This document shows, one piece after another, positions 52,091 through 62,942 of a stretch of 64,000 nucleotides of DNA. The stretch is taken from contig CAJNOL010000750.1 of the NCBI GenBank assembly GCA_905250125.1, positions 41,778 to 105,777 on the forward strand. The letters are read 5' to 3'. Source of the DNA: Rotaria sordida. Its lineage: Eukaryota > Rotifera > Eurotatoria > Philodinida > Philodinidae. The position numbers and the translations under genes were made by a program. The notes under the pieces were generated by a model. That model was not told the DNA's origin. It saw only the letters and a program-made list of their open reading frames with translations, and did not search any database. Position 1 is the first letter of the stretch. Each line of letters opens with the position of its first letter.

Positions 52091-53152
52091 ATGCATTCCA
52101 AAACACTTCAACGTAGCTACCTCTCATGGTTAGCTTTAGCTCTTGCAATCTTGTCTTGTATCATTGCAGTCATTGGTATAGCTACGCACAATTGGGTGAC
52201 AGCCACCCTTTCCGATTCATCTGGAAGTTTTCAGTATTGGTCATACGGTCTGTGGAGAAAATGTTTCTACAATGACACACAGACACTTACATGTGTCGAT
52301 GTCACAAAATATAAACCATTTCGTCTAACTCAAGTGTTGACTGTATTGAGTGCATTCATTCTCAGTCTAATTCCAATTATGCTTGAGTCAGTAAGAATTT
52401 TTGGCAAAGGTAGCTCTACGAGTGTCGTCAGTTTACCAAGTTGGAAAATGAAAACGACAGTTATCGTACTACATTTATTGGTATGCTTATTGACAATCAC
52501 TGGGATATTACATTATTTAAATATTTTTCTTGTTGCCAACTTGAAAATTGATTATTCCTTTGTGTTGATCCTAGGCGCAACTCTACTCGCGGTACTTGCT
52601 GCTGTTCTATATGGAGTGATACTAGGATACAGTCTTCAGCAAACAAAAGAAGTACAACATCATACTGTCACATTGTTAATGGGGATATTTGGTGTACTGG
52701 CAATTATCTTAGCTATCCTCGGTATAGCATCGCCGAGGTGGATGTACACATTTGATAAACGTCATGATACATTTAGTTTATGGCAACATTGTCATGATGA
52801 AGTTAAATGCTCCAGTTATACAGACGATGAATTTCGTGTCGTACAAGTATTAGCTGTTGTTGGACTGGGTATTCTAGTCTTGTCCGTGATCATGTCAATT
52901 CTAACCTCATTCATTTGGAAACAAAGTGTGCATGTCAAAGTTACGGTCTTAATATTATTCGGCCTTGGTATTCTGGCACTGTATGCAGCATTCTTTTGGT
53001 TTGTAATCACATGGTTTCAAATCTTTTCTAATATGGACATTGGTTATTCTCTAACTATGATGATTTTCTCGGCAGCACCAACGAGCATCGGTGCTGGTAT
53101 AGTACAAGCGGTAGCGTTCGGACACTCAATGGAAATAGTAGATAAATTTTGA
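52091..53152 (+). CDS. Double claudin-like protein with eight predicted membrane helices
   Basis: Single open frame of 353 aa. Two PMP22/EMP/claudin-like units lie head to tail. Unit 1: TM about 12-34, an extracellular loop with the claudin signature W50-SY-GLW55-RKC58 and C68, TMs 79-100, 121-147 and 155-180. Unit 2: TM 193-214, a loop with SPRW, SLW231, C234 and C240, TMs 250-273, 281-308 and 320-341. Claudin-family proteins normally have four helices and about 200 residues, so this is a fused or duplicated form. Function is presumably membrane or junctional; no specific partner can be named. The 3' end is uncertain: splicing at 53096 would replace the last 18 residues (see next entry). The acceptor at 52080-52081 decides the start. 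Confidence 0.78.
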   Translation: MHSKTLQRSYLSWLALALAILSCIIAVIGIATHNWVTATLSDSSGSFQYWSYGLWRKCFYNDTQTLTCVDVTKYKPFRLTQVLTVLSAFILSLIPIMLESVRIFGKGSSTSVVSLPSWKMKTTVIVLHLLVCLLTITGILHYLNIFLVANLKIDYSFVLILGATLLAVLAAVLYGVILGYSLQQTKEVQHHTVTLLMGIFGVLAIILAILGIASPRWMYTFDKRHDTFSLWQHCHDEVKCSSYTDDEFRVVQVLAVVGLGILVLSVIMSILTSFIWKQSVHVKVTVLILFGLGILALYAAFFWFVITWFQIFSNMDIGYSLTMMIFSAAPTSIGAGIVQAVAFGHSMEIVDKF

Positions 53153-53214
53153 GTCATTTTCTATGTGACTATTTGTTACTGATTGATGATGATTTTTTGC
53201 GTGTGCTTCTTCAG

Positions 53215-53773
53215 TATCTATTGTGATTATAATGATTATTTTTTCAAAGAACACCACTGATTTTAAAAAGTTGTCCAAATTTAATGAGATTCGCACTGCT
53301 GGTAAAAGTAAATGAGATACATTCACTATAAAATTTCCAGCTCCATATGACTCATTGAAAAGAAGTTATAATGAAAATACATCTGTAGAGCAGATGTCTA
53401 ATTCGAGTTCGAATATAAATGAAGATTCCAAAAGATTCATTCCTATGCCTAATCATAGGGTGAGATTTATATCTCTCCATTGTACACTATTATATATACA
53501 CTTCACCACTGTTAGTTTAGGAATAGATTTAGTTCTAGTTATATAGGTATAGGTAGGGTGTGGGTGTGACTGACAGAACAACATCCACATCCACACCCAC
53601 CCAATCCAAAAATGAATTTGAATTTTAGATGGTAATATGCGCATTTTTATAGTATTTTACCTATCATTTTTTTTCAGCTCAAATATTTTCATAAAACTTT
53701 TTCACAAATCTATTACTCTCATCACTGGCAAGTTTTTCTGCAAATATTTCATGGCGACATGCTTTTTTTCTGA
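53215..53773 (+). CDS. Possible alternative 3' exons of the claudin-like gene
   Basis: A donor inside the upstream frame (GGTGCTG|GTATAG at 53096/53097) leaves one base. Candidate exons 53215-53301, 53341-53459 and 53678-53773 follow in consistent phase and encode VSIVIIMIIFS, then a polar tail (KRSYNENTSVEQMSNSSSN) ending at TGA 53771-53773. This would complete helix 8 and add a cytoplasmic tail, total about 435 aa. The middle intron would be only 39 nt, which is short for this window. Confidence 0.42.
53551..53603. repeat. Telomere-like hairpin 2
   Basis: GGGTGTGGGTGTG (53556-53568) faces CATCCACATCCACACCCACCC (through 53602), forming an imperfect G-rich/C-rich stem. It sits in a putative intron of the claudin-like gene. 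Confidence 0.6.
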
Positions 53774-55305
53774 GCTTTGTGAATCAATCTATACAAACAC
53801 GATATTTTAGAGGTGCAAGGTTTTTGTCAATATTCTTCCTCTAACATTACAGTAAGATGAGATATCAGAGTTTAAAATACAGAAGTTTGTAGAGAATTAA
53901 AAACTCTATCAAATGGTATTTGAACTGAATTTTCAGACATCTTCGGTTTTTTTTACCAGAAAACTTAGTATGACCAGGTACGAATAACATTGCTTGAAAA
54001 TGATAGCATCTTTCCGTAGAAAACTTTGAAATGTTCAATAATTTTCGAAAGTAGTGTAAGTCTTGTCTGTACTCTCGTTCGATGCATTTTTCTGAAGCGG
54101 AGAAACTATGGAAAAGGAGTCTAATGCTATTGTCATAGGTTGCTAATGCCTTTAAAAGGTATGAGGAAGTCCAAAAACCTCGAATTGAAATTTCACTCAC
54201 TATTTTCTTCGAAAAATATGCGAATTCCACAAAAACTAAGTGAGTCTAGCTTTACTTTTAATATCTTATGCAAATATCTTACTTGATGTGTAAAACTCCA
54301 TGTTAGTCATCAACATTTTTTCCCTTTCTGTTGTTACAGACAACAATTGAAATTGAGTAATTCTTTATTATATGCCCTTGAATCAAACCAATAGCTACGC
54401 TGCATTATGACTCAATTTTACCTGCATAAATGTGAGCATTGATTCATACACGTGTGCCTTTAATAAATTACTCAATCTGGATCGTTATATGTGAGGAAAA
54501 GGAGAACAAAAAATCCATGTGTAGGTAGTTTTCAATCTACAATAAAGGGAATTTTCGTAATATGCAACATATAAAGAGAAAATGATAACTCTTATTTTTC
54601 ATTATTATTTCTACTTCAGTATACAGACATATCTAGTAAGTTTTTCAATTCATTACATTTACTGATGCTCGCTAGGCGGACTCATTTGTCTGATCCTAAA
54701 AAAAACAGCTAGAAAATATTCACAGGTAGTATGAAAGTTTTCTCAAACATTTTAAGTTTTATTTTTCCATTTCTTCTTCCAAGAAGAAAGAGTAGTACTT
54801 AATCATATGAATTTATACATGGATATATCAAGAAAGATAAAATTCTACACTATATACAAAATAAACGTCCAGTAGCATACAACCCATTATATAAGAAAAA
54901 GTGCGTAAAGATTGATTTAAGGATTTGAAATCTGTTTAATTTGCGGGTGTCTTTCAAAATCAGTGAACATCTAGATTGATTTTTGAATACTACTAAGGAA
55001 ACTTTACGAAACTATAATTCTTTAAAGGGCGATATCATGATAGTTCTACCAGACTATCTTCTGAGAGACTCCTAAAGACATCTTCAGATGTCTTACATAT
55101 TTCTCAAGCTGACATTTAGATTCTTTGCATTAATCAATCGTCCCACACAGAACTAAAAATAGCGGTAGACAATATTATGGAATATCTAGATCCAACCATT
55201 TTACTAATCGATTTTCCTTTTTCGATAATATCGCTAAACAGATTGTAACAGTTCGTAGAATTGCAACTTTTTGACTTATTCATAATCATTATATTTCTCT
55301 TTCAG
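53774..55305. other. intergenic, claudin-like to PARG-like gene
   Basis: About 1.5 kb with no supported gene; the 121-codon minus-strand frame 53865-54230 has no recognisable features. Ends in acceptor TTTCAG (AG 55304-55305) eight bases before the next ATG. Confidence 0.5.
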
Positions 55306-55313
55306 ATTAACCT

Positions 55314-56495
55314 ATGAATGAAAATATTTCTAGCGCAACTGTGACGCGCGATCACAATGATTCTGAAGATGTTTTATGTTTAAGAAGTCTTTCAAGATAT
55401 CAACTTGCAACAATTGCAGAAGATACTTTGAACAAACTCAAAGCTGGTTGGTACCGTCCATCTAATGGTCCTCGGATTAGTCTAGCAGAAGATGTCGCGT
55501 TTTCTATGGAGAACAGTGTAGTTTACACAGAAGATGATATTATAAAAAAAAAGAAACTAATCTTAAATATCGATGAAACGAGTCCAACATCATTCGCAAT
55601 AGCTACATCTTCGTATCCAGAGATTGAAGTTCGTCATTGTACAACTCTACAAGCAGCTCAGTCATTAGTTGCTGAGATAGCGGAAGATCGTGTTGGAATA
55701 TTAAATTTTGCATCAGCTAAAAATCCAGGAGGAGGTTTCATAAAAGGTTCCAATGCACAAGAAGAATCACTTGCAAGATCTTCATCACTTTATTCAATAT
55801 TTACTCAAACTAGAATTTTTAATGAATTTTATGATTATAATCGACGTGGTAAACGTGGTATCTACAGTCATCGAATCATTTATTCACCAAGAGTAACTAT
55901 TTTCAAAGTATGACCAATAAAACTAATAAGACAAGTTTATTCTAATTGATCTTTCTTTTTACAGGATGATAATGGAAAATTATTATCTTCTCCATATCAT
56001 GTTGGTATTGTAACAGTTCCTGCTCCTAACGCTAGTGTTGTCCGTCAAACAGAACTAGTCAAAAGTACAATGATGGAACGTATTAGACGTTTATTATACG
56101 TTTTCGAAGCTAACAAACACGATACTCTTGTATTAGGAGCGTTTGGTTGTGGTGTTTTTAAAAACAATCCATTAGACGTTGCAATTATGTTTCGACAACA
56201 TTTAGAATCGGATGAGTTCAAGAACTCTTTTAAACGAATCATCTTTGCAGTTTTGAATGAGGATATGTATCAAATATTCAAGGAAGTGTTCACTAGTACT
56301 GATTTAAGTCATATACAGCATGAAACTATGAGCATATATCTGGATGATAATAATGATGAACAACGTCCATACGGTAACCAAAAGCAACAATACAAGAACA
56401 GAACAAAGGAAAGACGAAAACGAAACAATGACTTTAAACAATCTTATGATAAAAACTATAACGATTTTCATAATTATGAAGATGAGAATGAATGA
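55314..56495 (+). CDS. Microbial-type PARG-domain protein (TIGR02452/DUF2263-like), 2 exons
   Basis: Exons 55314-55907 and 55965-56495, 57-nt intron, 374 aa. The fold is the macrodomain-like bacterial-type poly(ADP-ribose) glycohydrolase: RHCTTLQAAQSLV, then ILNFASAKNPGGGF followed by KGSNAQEESLARSSSLY (the GGG-x7-QEE signature), IYSPRVTIFKDDNGKLL, VGIVTVPAPNAS, and LVLGAFGCGVFKNNPLDVA. The paired Glu of QEE are the predicted catalytic residues. Hydrolysis of poly(ADP-ribose) is inferred from the family, not shown. The C-terminal tail of about 65 residues is Lys/Arg/Asn-rich (KNRTKERRKRNNDF) and may be a nuclear or nucleic-acid-binding tail. A stop codon in frame just upstream supports this ATG. 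The family is mainly bacterial and fungal, so horizontal origin is possible. Confidence 0.85.
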
Positions 56496-56840
56496 AAGAA
56501 AATAATAGTGAGAAATAAAATATGTAATATAATTATCGGTCCTTATTTACCGTTTATAGATCACCATCAATCATACATATATGGGTGTATAGAAAAACAA
56601 AAAAAAGGAAAATTAATTGATCGACTATGAGTGTATGCTCACCGAGATACAAATATTATCTCATGAACAGAATGAAATAGAATCGAAAAACATCGGATTA
56701 GATGATTGACTGATCGTATAACAGTGCCAACTTCAAAGAATGGCAGTAAATGATATTCAGCAAAATAGACAGAAATATCAAATGTAAAAAATAGTATACT
56801 TGAACAAAAAAAAAGAGCAAAAATCGAAGAATGGACATAA

Positions 56841-56900
56841 GGATGTGGATATGGGTGAGAGTGAAAAGTGGATCAACTTCCAAATCCACACTCTGACTCC
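56841..56900. repeat. Telomere-like hairpin 3
   Basis: GGATGTGGATATGGGTGAGA on the left, ATCCACACTCTGACTCC on the right; imperfect inverted repeat with telomere-like arms. Confidence 0.5.
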
Positions 56901-57250
56901 AATGCTAGAACTTGATAGAGAAATTTTCATTTCTATAAGAAAAATTCTCCTAAATTATTTCTCTTCGAATGTCATTCTATCGGGTGTTTCATTTACAGTT
57001 TGTTGCTCAACGCTATTTCGTTTTACAAAAATGAATTAAACACTATAATGGATTAACTGTCGATATCTGTTGTCAGAAATATTGTGTATTATCAATGATA
57101 TCAAAATAAGAATGAGATGTTATTGTAGTCTGTTCTCTTTATTATTGAATATTGATCTCAAGTTCAAGAATTCTGTATATAAAAAGTACTATTTTAGTCT
57201 CGTATTGGTTCACATGTATAGTATTCATCTTGTATATGCACAATAAAATC

Positions 57251-57297
57251 TGGATGCGAGTGTGGCCTTCAGACTCACACCATTCTACACTCACCCA
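57251..57297. repeat. Telomere-like hairpin 4
   Basis: TGGATGCGAGTGTGG opposes CTACACTCACCCA across a short spacer; imperfect stem. Confidence 0.5.
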
Positions 57298-59481
57298 TAT
57301 TGATTATTTCCCAAAGTTATGACTTGATCAATTGACACTTTCTATGTTGATCTTATGATGACTATGGAAAATCAATCCATAATTATTCATCATTGTTGAC
57401 ACCTTGAATATAAATTTTTATGTCTGCAAAAATCAACATTTGCACTATTTAAAACATTCACAAATATATTGCAGCCACTTAAAGGATGCCGCCGTTTAAG
57501 AAAATTTTCGATTTTAAAGACTAGTCTATAAGAGTTTTGTAGAGAAACTAACATAACTTTACATTATTTCAAACGAGGTAAAAATAAAATTAATTGACTA
57601 TGTGGAATAAAATGATAACGTTTGTTTTCAGTTTCAATCTAATATTCAACTAATAGATAAAAAGTTTCGAAAGACATCATCGACTAGAAGCTTATTGAAA
57701 ATGATTCAACGTTGTTTTATTTTCTTCGTGAAATTAGTTGTATTGCCTCTACACAATAAATTTTTATCTAAATGGAAAAATTCATCAGGTATTTGCAAAT
57801 ATTATTTTGATCATTAAGAAAATTTGAAGTTTTTTGTTTTTCGGGGGGAAAAAAGTGAAATTTCATTTTTCGATAAAAAAGAAATTTATTGTTGAACACT
57901 GAATTGTAAGCTATAAAAAACATTATCATTAATTCAATCGAAACAACTTATTGATATAATTCAATATTTGTATACTTATCATATTATTCATCGTGATTGA
58001 GATCTACAAAATTTGATATTCGATAGTCATATTCAACAATTGAAATTAATTGGTTTTGGTTTCGCTACTAAATATGAAATGATAAAATAATTACAAATAA
58101 ATGGTACAATAACATTTGCTGGGTATCAAGTTTTAAATATTATTTCAACTTTATCATTTGATTCATTATAATTTCAATGTTATGTTTACAAACGAACTTT
58201 TGATTTAAAATATAGACTAAATATTATTATGTATATGAATGATAATATTGTTCAAATGAAGATGAAATCAATCCAAAAAATAAAATATTTTCTAGAGAAA
58301 AACATCGCAAACATTAAAATTATGAAAAAATCTTGAACAAAATAATAAAAATTATTCCATTTGTTTTTTGTTTGTGTATTATGGTTACAGTAGTTTTGTA
58401 TGTGTGTAGATACATGTATAGAGAAAAAATGATTGCAACAGTATTAGATTATTTTTAATTGATAAAAAATTCCATATGTCTATACAATGTCTTTCGAGCA
58501 AATATTCGTGAACCATTTCGAGACTATTCTCTTGTAGGATTGATCTTTTGAAAAAAAAATTAACTGAAAATATATTATAAATCAGATATTGTGTATTCGG
58601 ATAAGTTTCAAAATTTTAGCTTTCTTTCGAACAAATACTATGCACTGTATTCATACAAAGAAATTAAATTCTTGAAATAATATTATAGATTTTAATCGAA
58701 GAACAACATTCGTTTTTGTTTTCTACAATTTTTCGAATATGAAAAATCATGATAATTGCCTTCGAGAAGAAAAACACGGCATGAAATAATGACTAATACA
58801 AATTTTCATCTGTCTAACCTTTTTTTGAAAAATATTTTATTGTATATAATTTTAAGCATATGTTCCATATTGGCATATGCACGAATGGTTTCTTTAGCCT
58901 CATTATAAAAATATCGTATTTGCAAATTTGAGTAAACTTTCACACATTGTAGTTATTTTCTAAGATTATTGATCGGCATAAAACTAATCTACCTCTTTTT
59001 CTTTTTACCGACGTTCGATTTTTGTTTAAGTTGTTAATATTCGCTCGTTAGTTTTAGTTTGAGTTTTTTTTTGCATTGATTTGTTCTTATTTTAACTGTA
59101 ATTGATTGAACTGGCAAATAAGCCTGTTACACAAAGTATACATTGTATTGAAAGCAAATATGAACGAACTATTATGTATTTCGATCAACTCACAAACAAT
59201 GAAATTGATTTTTTTTCTAATGTAACAATTTGGTCAATTCATTATGCTTATGATGATCATATTAAGACTGACAAATCAATGTATCACAAACAATCATTGT
59301 TGACATACTGAATACAAATTTTTATTTGTGCACAAATCAGAAACTGCACTATTGGAAATAATGCCAAAAGTATTCCAGTATTCCTTTACCTGATATTCCA
59401 CCATGTATGCAGAAGAATTTGCAACGAAATATTTTAACGGAAGAATACAATCTTTCGAATTTGCTGGTCAGCACAGCACTG

Positions 59482-59522
59482 CATGTGGGTGTGGATGTTT
59501 GGTTTTGCCCATAGTTACACCC
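59482..59522. repeat. Telomere-like hairpin 5
   Basis: ATGTGGGTGTGGATG is followed 16 nt later by GCCCATAGTTACACCC; the GGGTGT and ACACCC parts pair. Confidence 0.45.
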
Positions 59523-59799
59523 TCCTGATACATCATAGGATCTATTAGAATTCTTGAAAACAGACGGCAAAGACGGAGAATTGATCTTAGTATTTCCATC
59601 AAGAAAGAAAAAGGAGACCTTGAAGATTGAGACTCTCATAGAGGCGAGGAATTTTGATATACCTTGATGAATTCTACGATTTATGCGATCCAATAGTATC
59701 CATCAAGATCCAAGTTTTCTATTGACTTCAATAGATTCTAATCAATAATGTTGCATTTCCCACAAGGGAAACTCTGATGTTTTCAAGTTCGATCTATGA

Positions 59800-61175
59800 T
59801 CGATATACATGTCGTGTATAGAATTAGCTAAAATTGAGAAATACTAATATCGATCACGATTTACTGTTGCACGTACAAACATTAAAAGTGGATTATATGG
59901 CATGAGCGAAAGACCAAGTGGACTAAGAATATGAAGTTCGACACGATATAAGACTCCCATGAGAAATTGATCTTAGTCCAAAAACATTCAAATTGCATGA
60001 AATTTTCAAGACATGTTGGGGCTGGAATGGAGAGATTATGATGAAATTTTCAGCCCTATATCATGATGTTTTCCGGTGATATTCAACTAGCAGCAGTCAA
60101 AAACAGCTCATTCGGCAACCCCAAATTTTCTGTTGCCTTTCATTCTATAGACTTGATTCTTTTTTTTGTTTAAAAGTGCATGTCAGGATGCAGGGCATTA
60201 CAGAGACTTTTTTAAATTATTATTTTGTAAGGGAAATATAAGAATGAAAAGTTCATCGTTCCGAAAAATTCTCAAAAAAAAAAAATAGCGCTCTAATTAT
60301 ATAACGAAGCTTAATTCAAACAACGGGCTCTGTCATGCTATGCATCTTGATGTGCTCTATGAAACAAAAGAAATGATCTATTGGCTATAATGAAGCTTCT
60401 TCTAGAATTCTAGGATGCTCGATCAAAAAAAAACAAACTGAGAAAAAGATTTTCCACTTTATCTAAAAAACCCATATTTTTCAAGCAGATAATGACGAAA
60501 ACTGTTGAAAAAAAATGCAGCTCTAAATGAAGAATCATTTCATTTATGAAAGAACAGATCTTTCACTATATGTCTATCTATTTATCTCAATTTATGTTTT
60601 TCACGAAAATTGACTGTTTTTGAGAGGGAGAGTAGCTTAAATCCAGAATGTCGATTCGGAGATGGTTTTTCGCAAAAAGATTAACTCCGTGTCTTACCTT
60701 TCAGAGAGTTCGATTCGCCTATCCTTATGAGAAATAGACATCAATTGATAAGTCGCTTTTCGATTGAGATAATATTGATAAACAAAAAAAGGAAACATGG
60801 TAAATAATATCACAGTTCCAGTCGGATTGGGTGTTTGTATCTTTGTTGCCAAGTCTTCGAACTTTTAGTCGATTTTCTTCGCAGAATGTCACTAAACCAG
60901 CAAAATTATATTTTCATTTTTGACTTGAAACTTTTCTCTAATGTAGACTTTTGTTAGACTAACTTAAATAAAAAGCATTCAGAATCTCTTTTTTTTTTGG
61001 ATCACTATATCCCACCGAGATATTAATTTCTTAATGTATAGACTTTTCCTCAAATCAAACGGATATTTTGAGAATTTGATATCTTGAATGTACAGTAACT
61101 AAAATAATTCGAAAAATTTTCTATTCAAGTTAATCTAATAGAGTTCTTCAATTGGGAAAATTTCAAGTCGGAAAA
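59800..61175. repeat. Dispersed repeat, copy B
   Basis: Matches copy A (38190-39190) in order and orientation, with about 390 bp extra between the shared blocks, plus one block (60030-60120) inverted relative to copy A. No coding frame explains the conservation. Confidence 0.65.
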
Positions 61176-62082
61176 AAAAGTTTAATTTCTGAGAAATAAA
61201 GATTCAATCACAAAAATTCTATTTAAATTATACAGTCTCAATCGAAAATCATGAAAACTTCTAGTGTATTCAAAATTCTTTTCATTGATATTATTTGCTT
61301 AGATATAACTGAATATCTATTGAATTTCAAATGTTTACAATCAATCAGATTTTACATTACTATATATCTAACACGGCCTTTTCATGTATACGATAGAATT
61401 TTTTGATACAGATTTATGAATGAAATTTTAAAATTTTCTTACTGAATTGATTATTTAAGGTATTCTTTTTGACCTTAGAAGTATAATATAGACTTTTTTT
61501 TATGTCTTCATTCGGCCATAAAAGATACAATCACACACAGATCAATAAAACTAACTTGAATAACATCAATTTTTTATTAACTTCTGTTTTTTTTTGGCTA
61601 TGTTGATTCTTACTACTCGTAAAGTTATATCAAAGTCAAATAATTTTGCAATAGATTCTACTCTTTTTATTCATTTCCAATAGTTATCTTATTCTTTATT
61701 TGATAAATGAAAAATAATAAACGTCAAAAATTGAAAATTGTCTTTTTCCAGTTATCAGCGTCAATATTGAATGTAGATTACTAATCTCCTAATTTATTGA
61801 CGTTTGTTTCTTGTGAGAGCCTCTATTGACATTATACAAGCCAAAAGTATACGTCTCGTTTTCTTTTTTCGAAAATGCCGATTCCCTTTTTTTTTTTGAT
61901 ACGAGCTATCGATCGAATGGCAGTATTGTGTAAAAATGAATGTCATGAATATAAATAAACAGAAATAGGTAAATATTAGATATCACCCACACAATCTGTG
62001 ATTAATAGATACGCAACATAAAGGCAATATATAAATATAAGAAAGCATTACTAAATTTTTACTTTCATTGCAATAAATAAGA

Positions 62083-62341
62083 ATGTCTGACGACGAACGA
62101 AAAAGTTGGCCTGAATATGTTGGTAAAGATGCCAATGAAGTTGAACAGAAATTACAAGCAGAAGGTATATTAAATTGAATATTCATATATATATCGATAT
62201 AAACACATACTCTATTCTTTAGGCTATAATACTCAAGTATTACCACAAGGTTCACCAACTACACGTGATTATCGTCTCGATCGTGTTCGTTTATTTGTTG
62301 ATGGCAACAACAAAGTTGTTCAAACACCTATCAACGGTTAA
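62083..62341 (+). CDS. Potato inhibitor I family (eglin/CI-2-like) serine protease inhibitor, 2 exons
   Basis: Exons 62083-62164 and 62223-62341, 66 aa. The signature is complete: KSWPEYVGKDANEVEQKLQ, then QVLPQGSPTTRDYRLDRVRL, then FVDGNNKVVQTPING. By alignment with eglin c the reactive bond is after the Arg of TTRD, predicting inhibition of trypsin-like proteases rather than elastase or subtilisin. No signal peptide is visible, as in other members without disulfides. A standalone single-domain I13 inhibitor of usual length. It converges with CDC42, 601 nt away. The poly(A) signal AATAAA is near 62446-62451. The family is common in plants and patchy in animals. Confidence 0.93.
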
Positions 62342-62942
62342 TTCTTATCTATATTCTATGATACTAATATAGCACAAAAAAACAAAAAAACACTAGTTTT
62401 TTTCTATTCTATCTACTTATCTCCTAATTAATATAGTTTCATTTGAATAAAAACAATAATTTGTTTTCTTGCATACAAAGTTTGAAATCGTTATATTATT
62501 GATAAAGACCAAGTAAAAGATAGTATGTTGATATACAGATGAAAAAAACAGAACAACAAGAGAGAAGACACGAACATGTATATTGTATATAAATATATAT
62601 ATATATATAGTTGATGATGGAACATAAAAGATTATATGAGATTATTCAATATAAGCCATAGAAACAAGAATAGGCATTAAAAAAAAAAAAGAACAATTGT
62701 TTTTTTTCCTATGTTTAACGAAAGAAACAACGTTTCTCAATAATACTTAGACAAAAGAAGAAAAAAAAACCTGATATAGACAAACACATACATCTAATAT
62801 AAGAAACCAAATCTCACATATAGATAACAAAAAAGAAAAAAGATTAGATAAGTTGAAAAAGAAAAAAAAAAGAGAATATGAACAAAATGTCTTTCACTCT
62901 CTTTGGCTTTTTATGGTTATTTTAGCACACAATTTTTATTAT
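62342..62942. other. convergent intergenic region
   Basis: About 600 nt between two convergent stops, with poly-A runs and a (TA)n tract near 62595-62608. Nothing else seen. Confidence 0.6.

Larger units (their letters stand above)
56496..62082. other. 5.6 kb gene-poor, repeat-bearing region
   Basis: No supported intact gene. Contains telomere-like hairpins 3-5 (56841-56900, 57251-57297, 59482-59522), a stop-ridden but coding-like stretch near 57960-58300 (LQNLIFDSHIQQLKLIGFG), and copy B of the dispersed repeat (59800-61175). Confidence 0.55.

Noticed and set aside
59349..59693. 114-codon minus-strand frame containing FCIHGGIS, similar to the protein phosphatase motif CxHGGLS
   Set aside because: No other phosphatase motif is present, no splice-linked exons were found, and it overlaps a telomere-like hairpin; judged coincidence.
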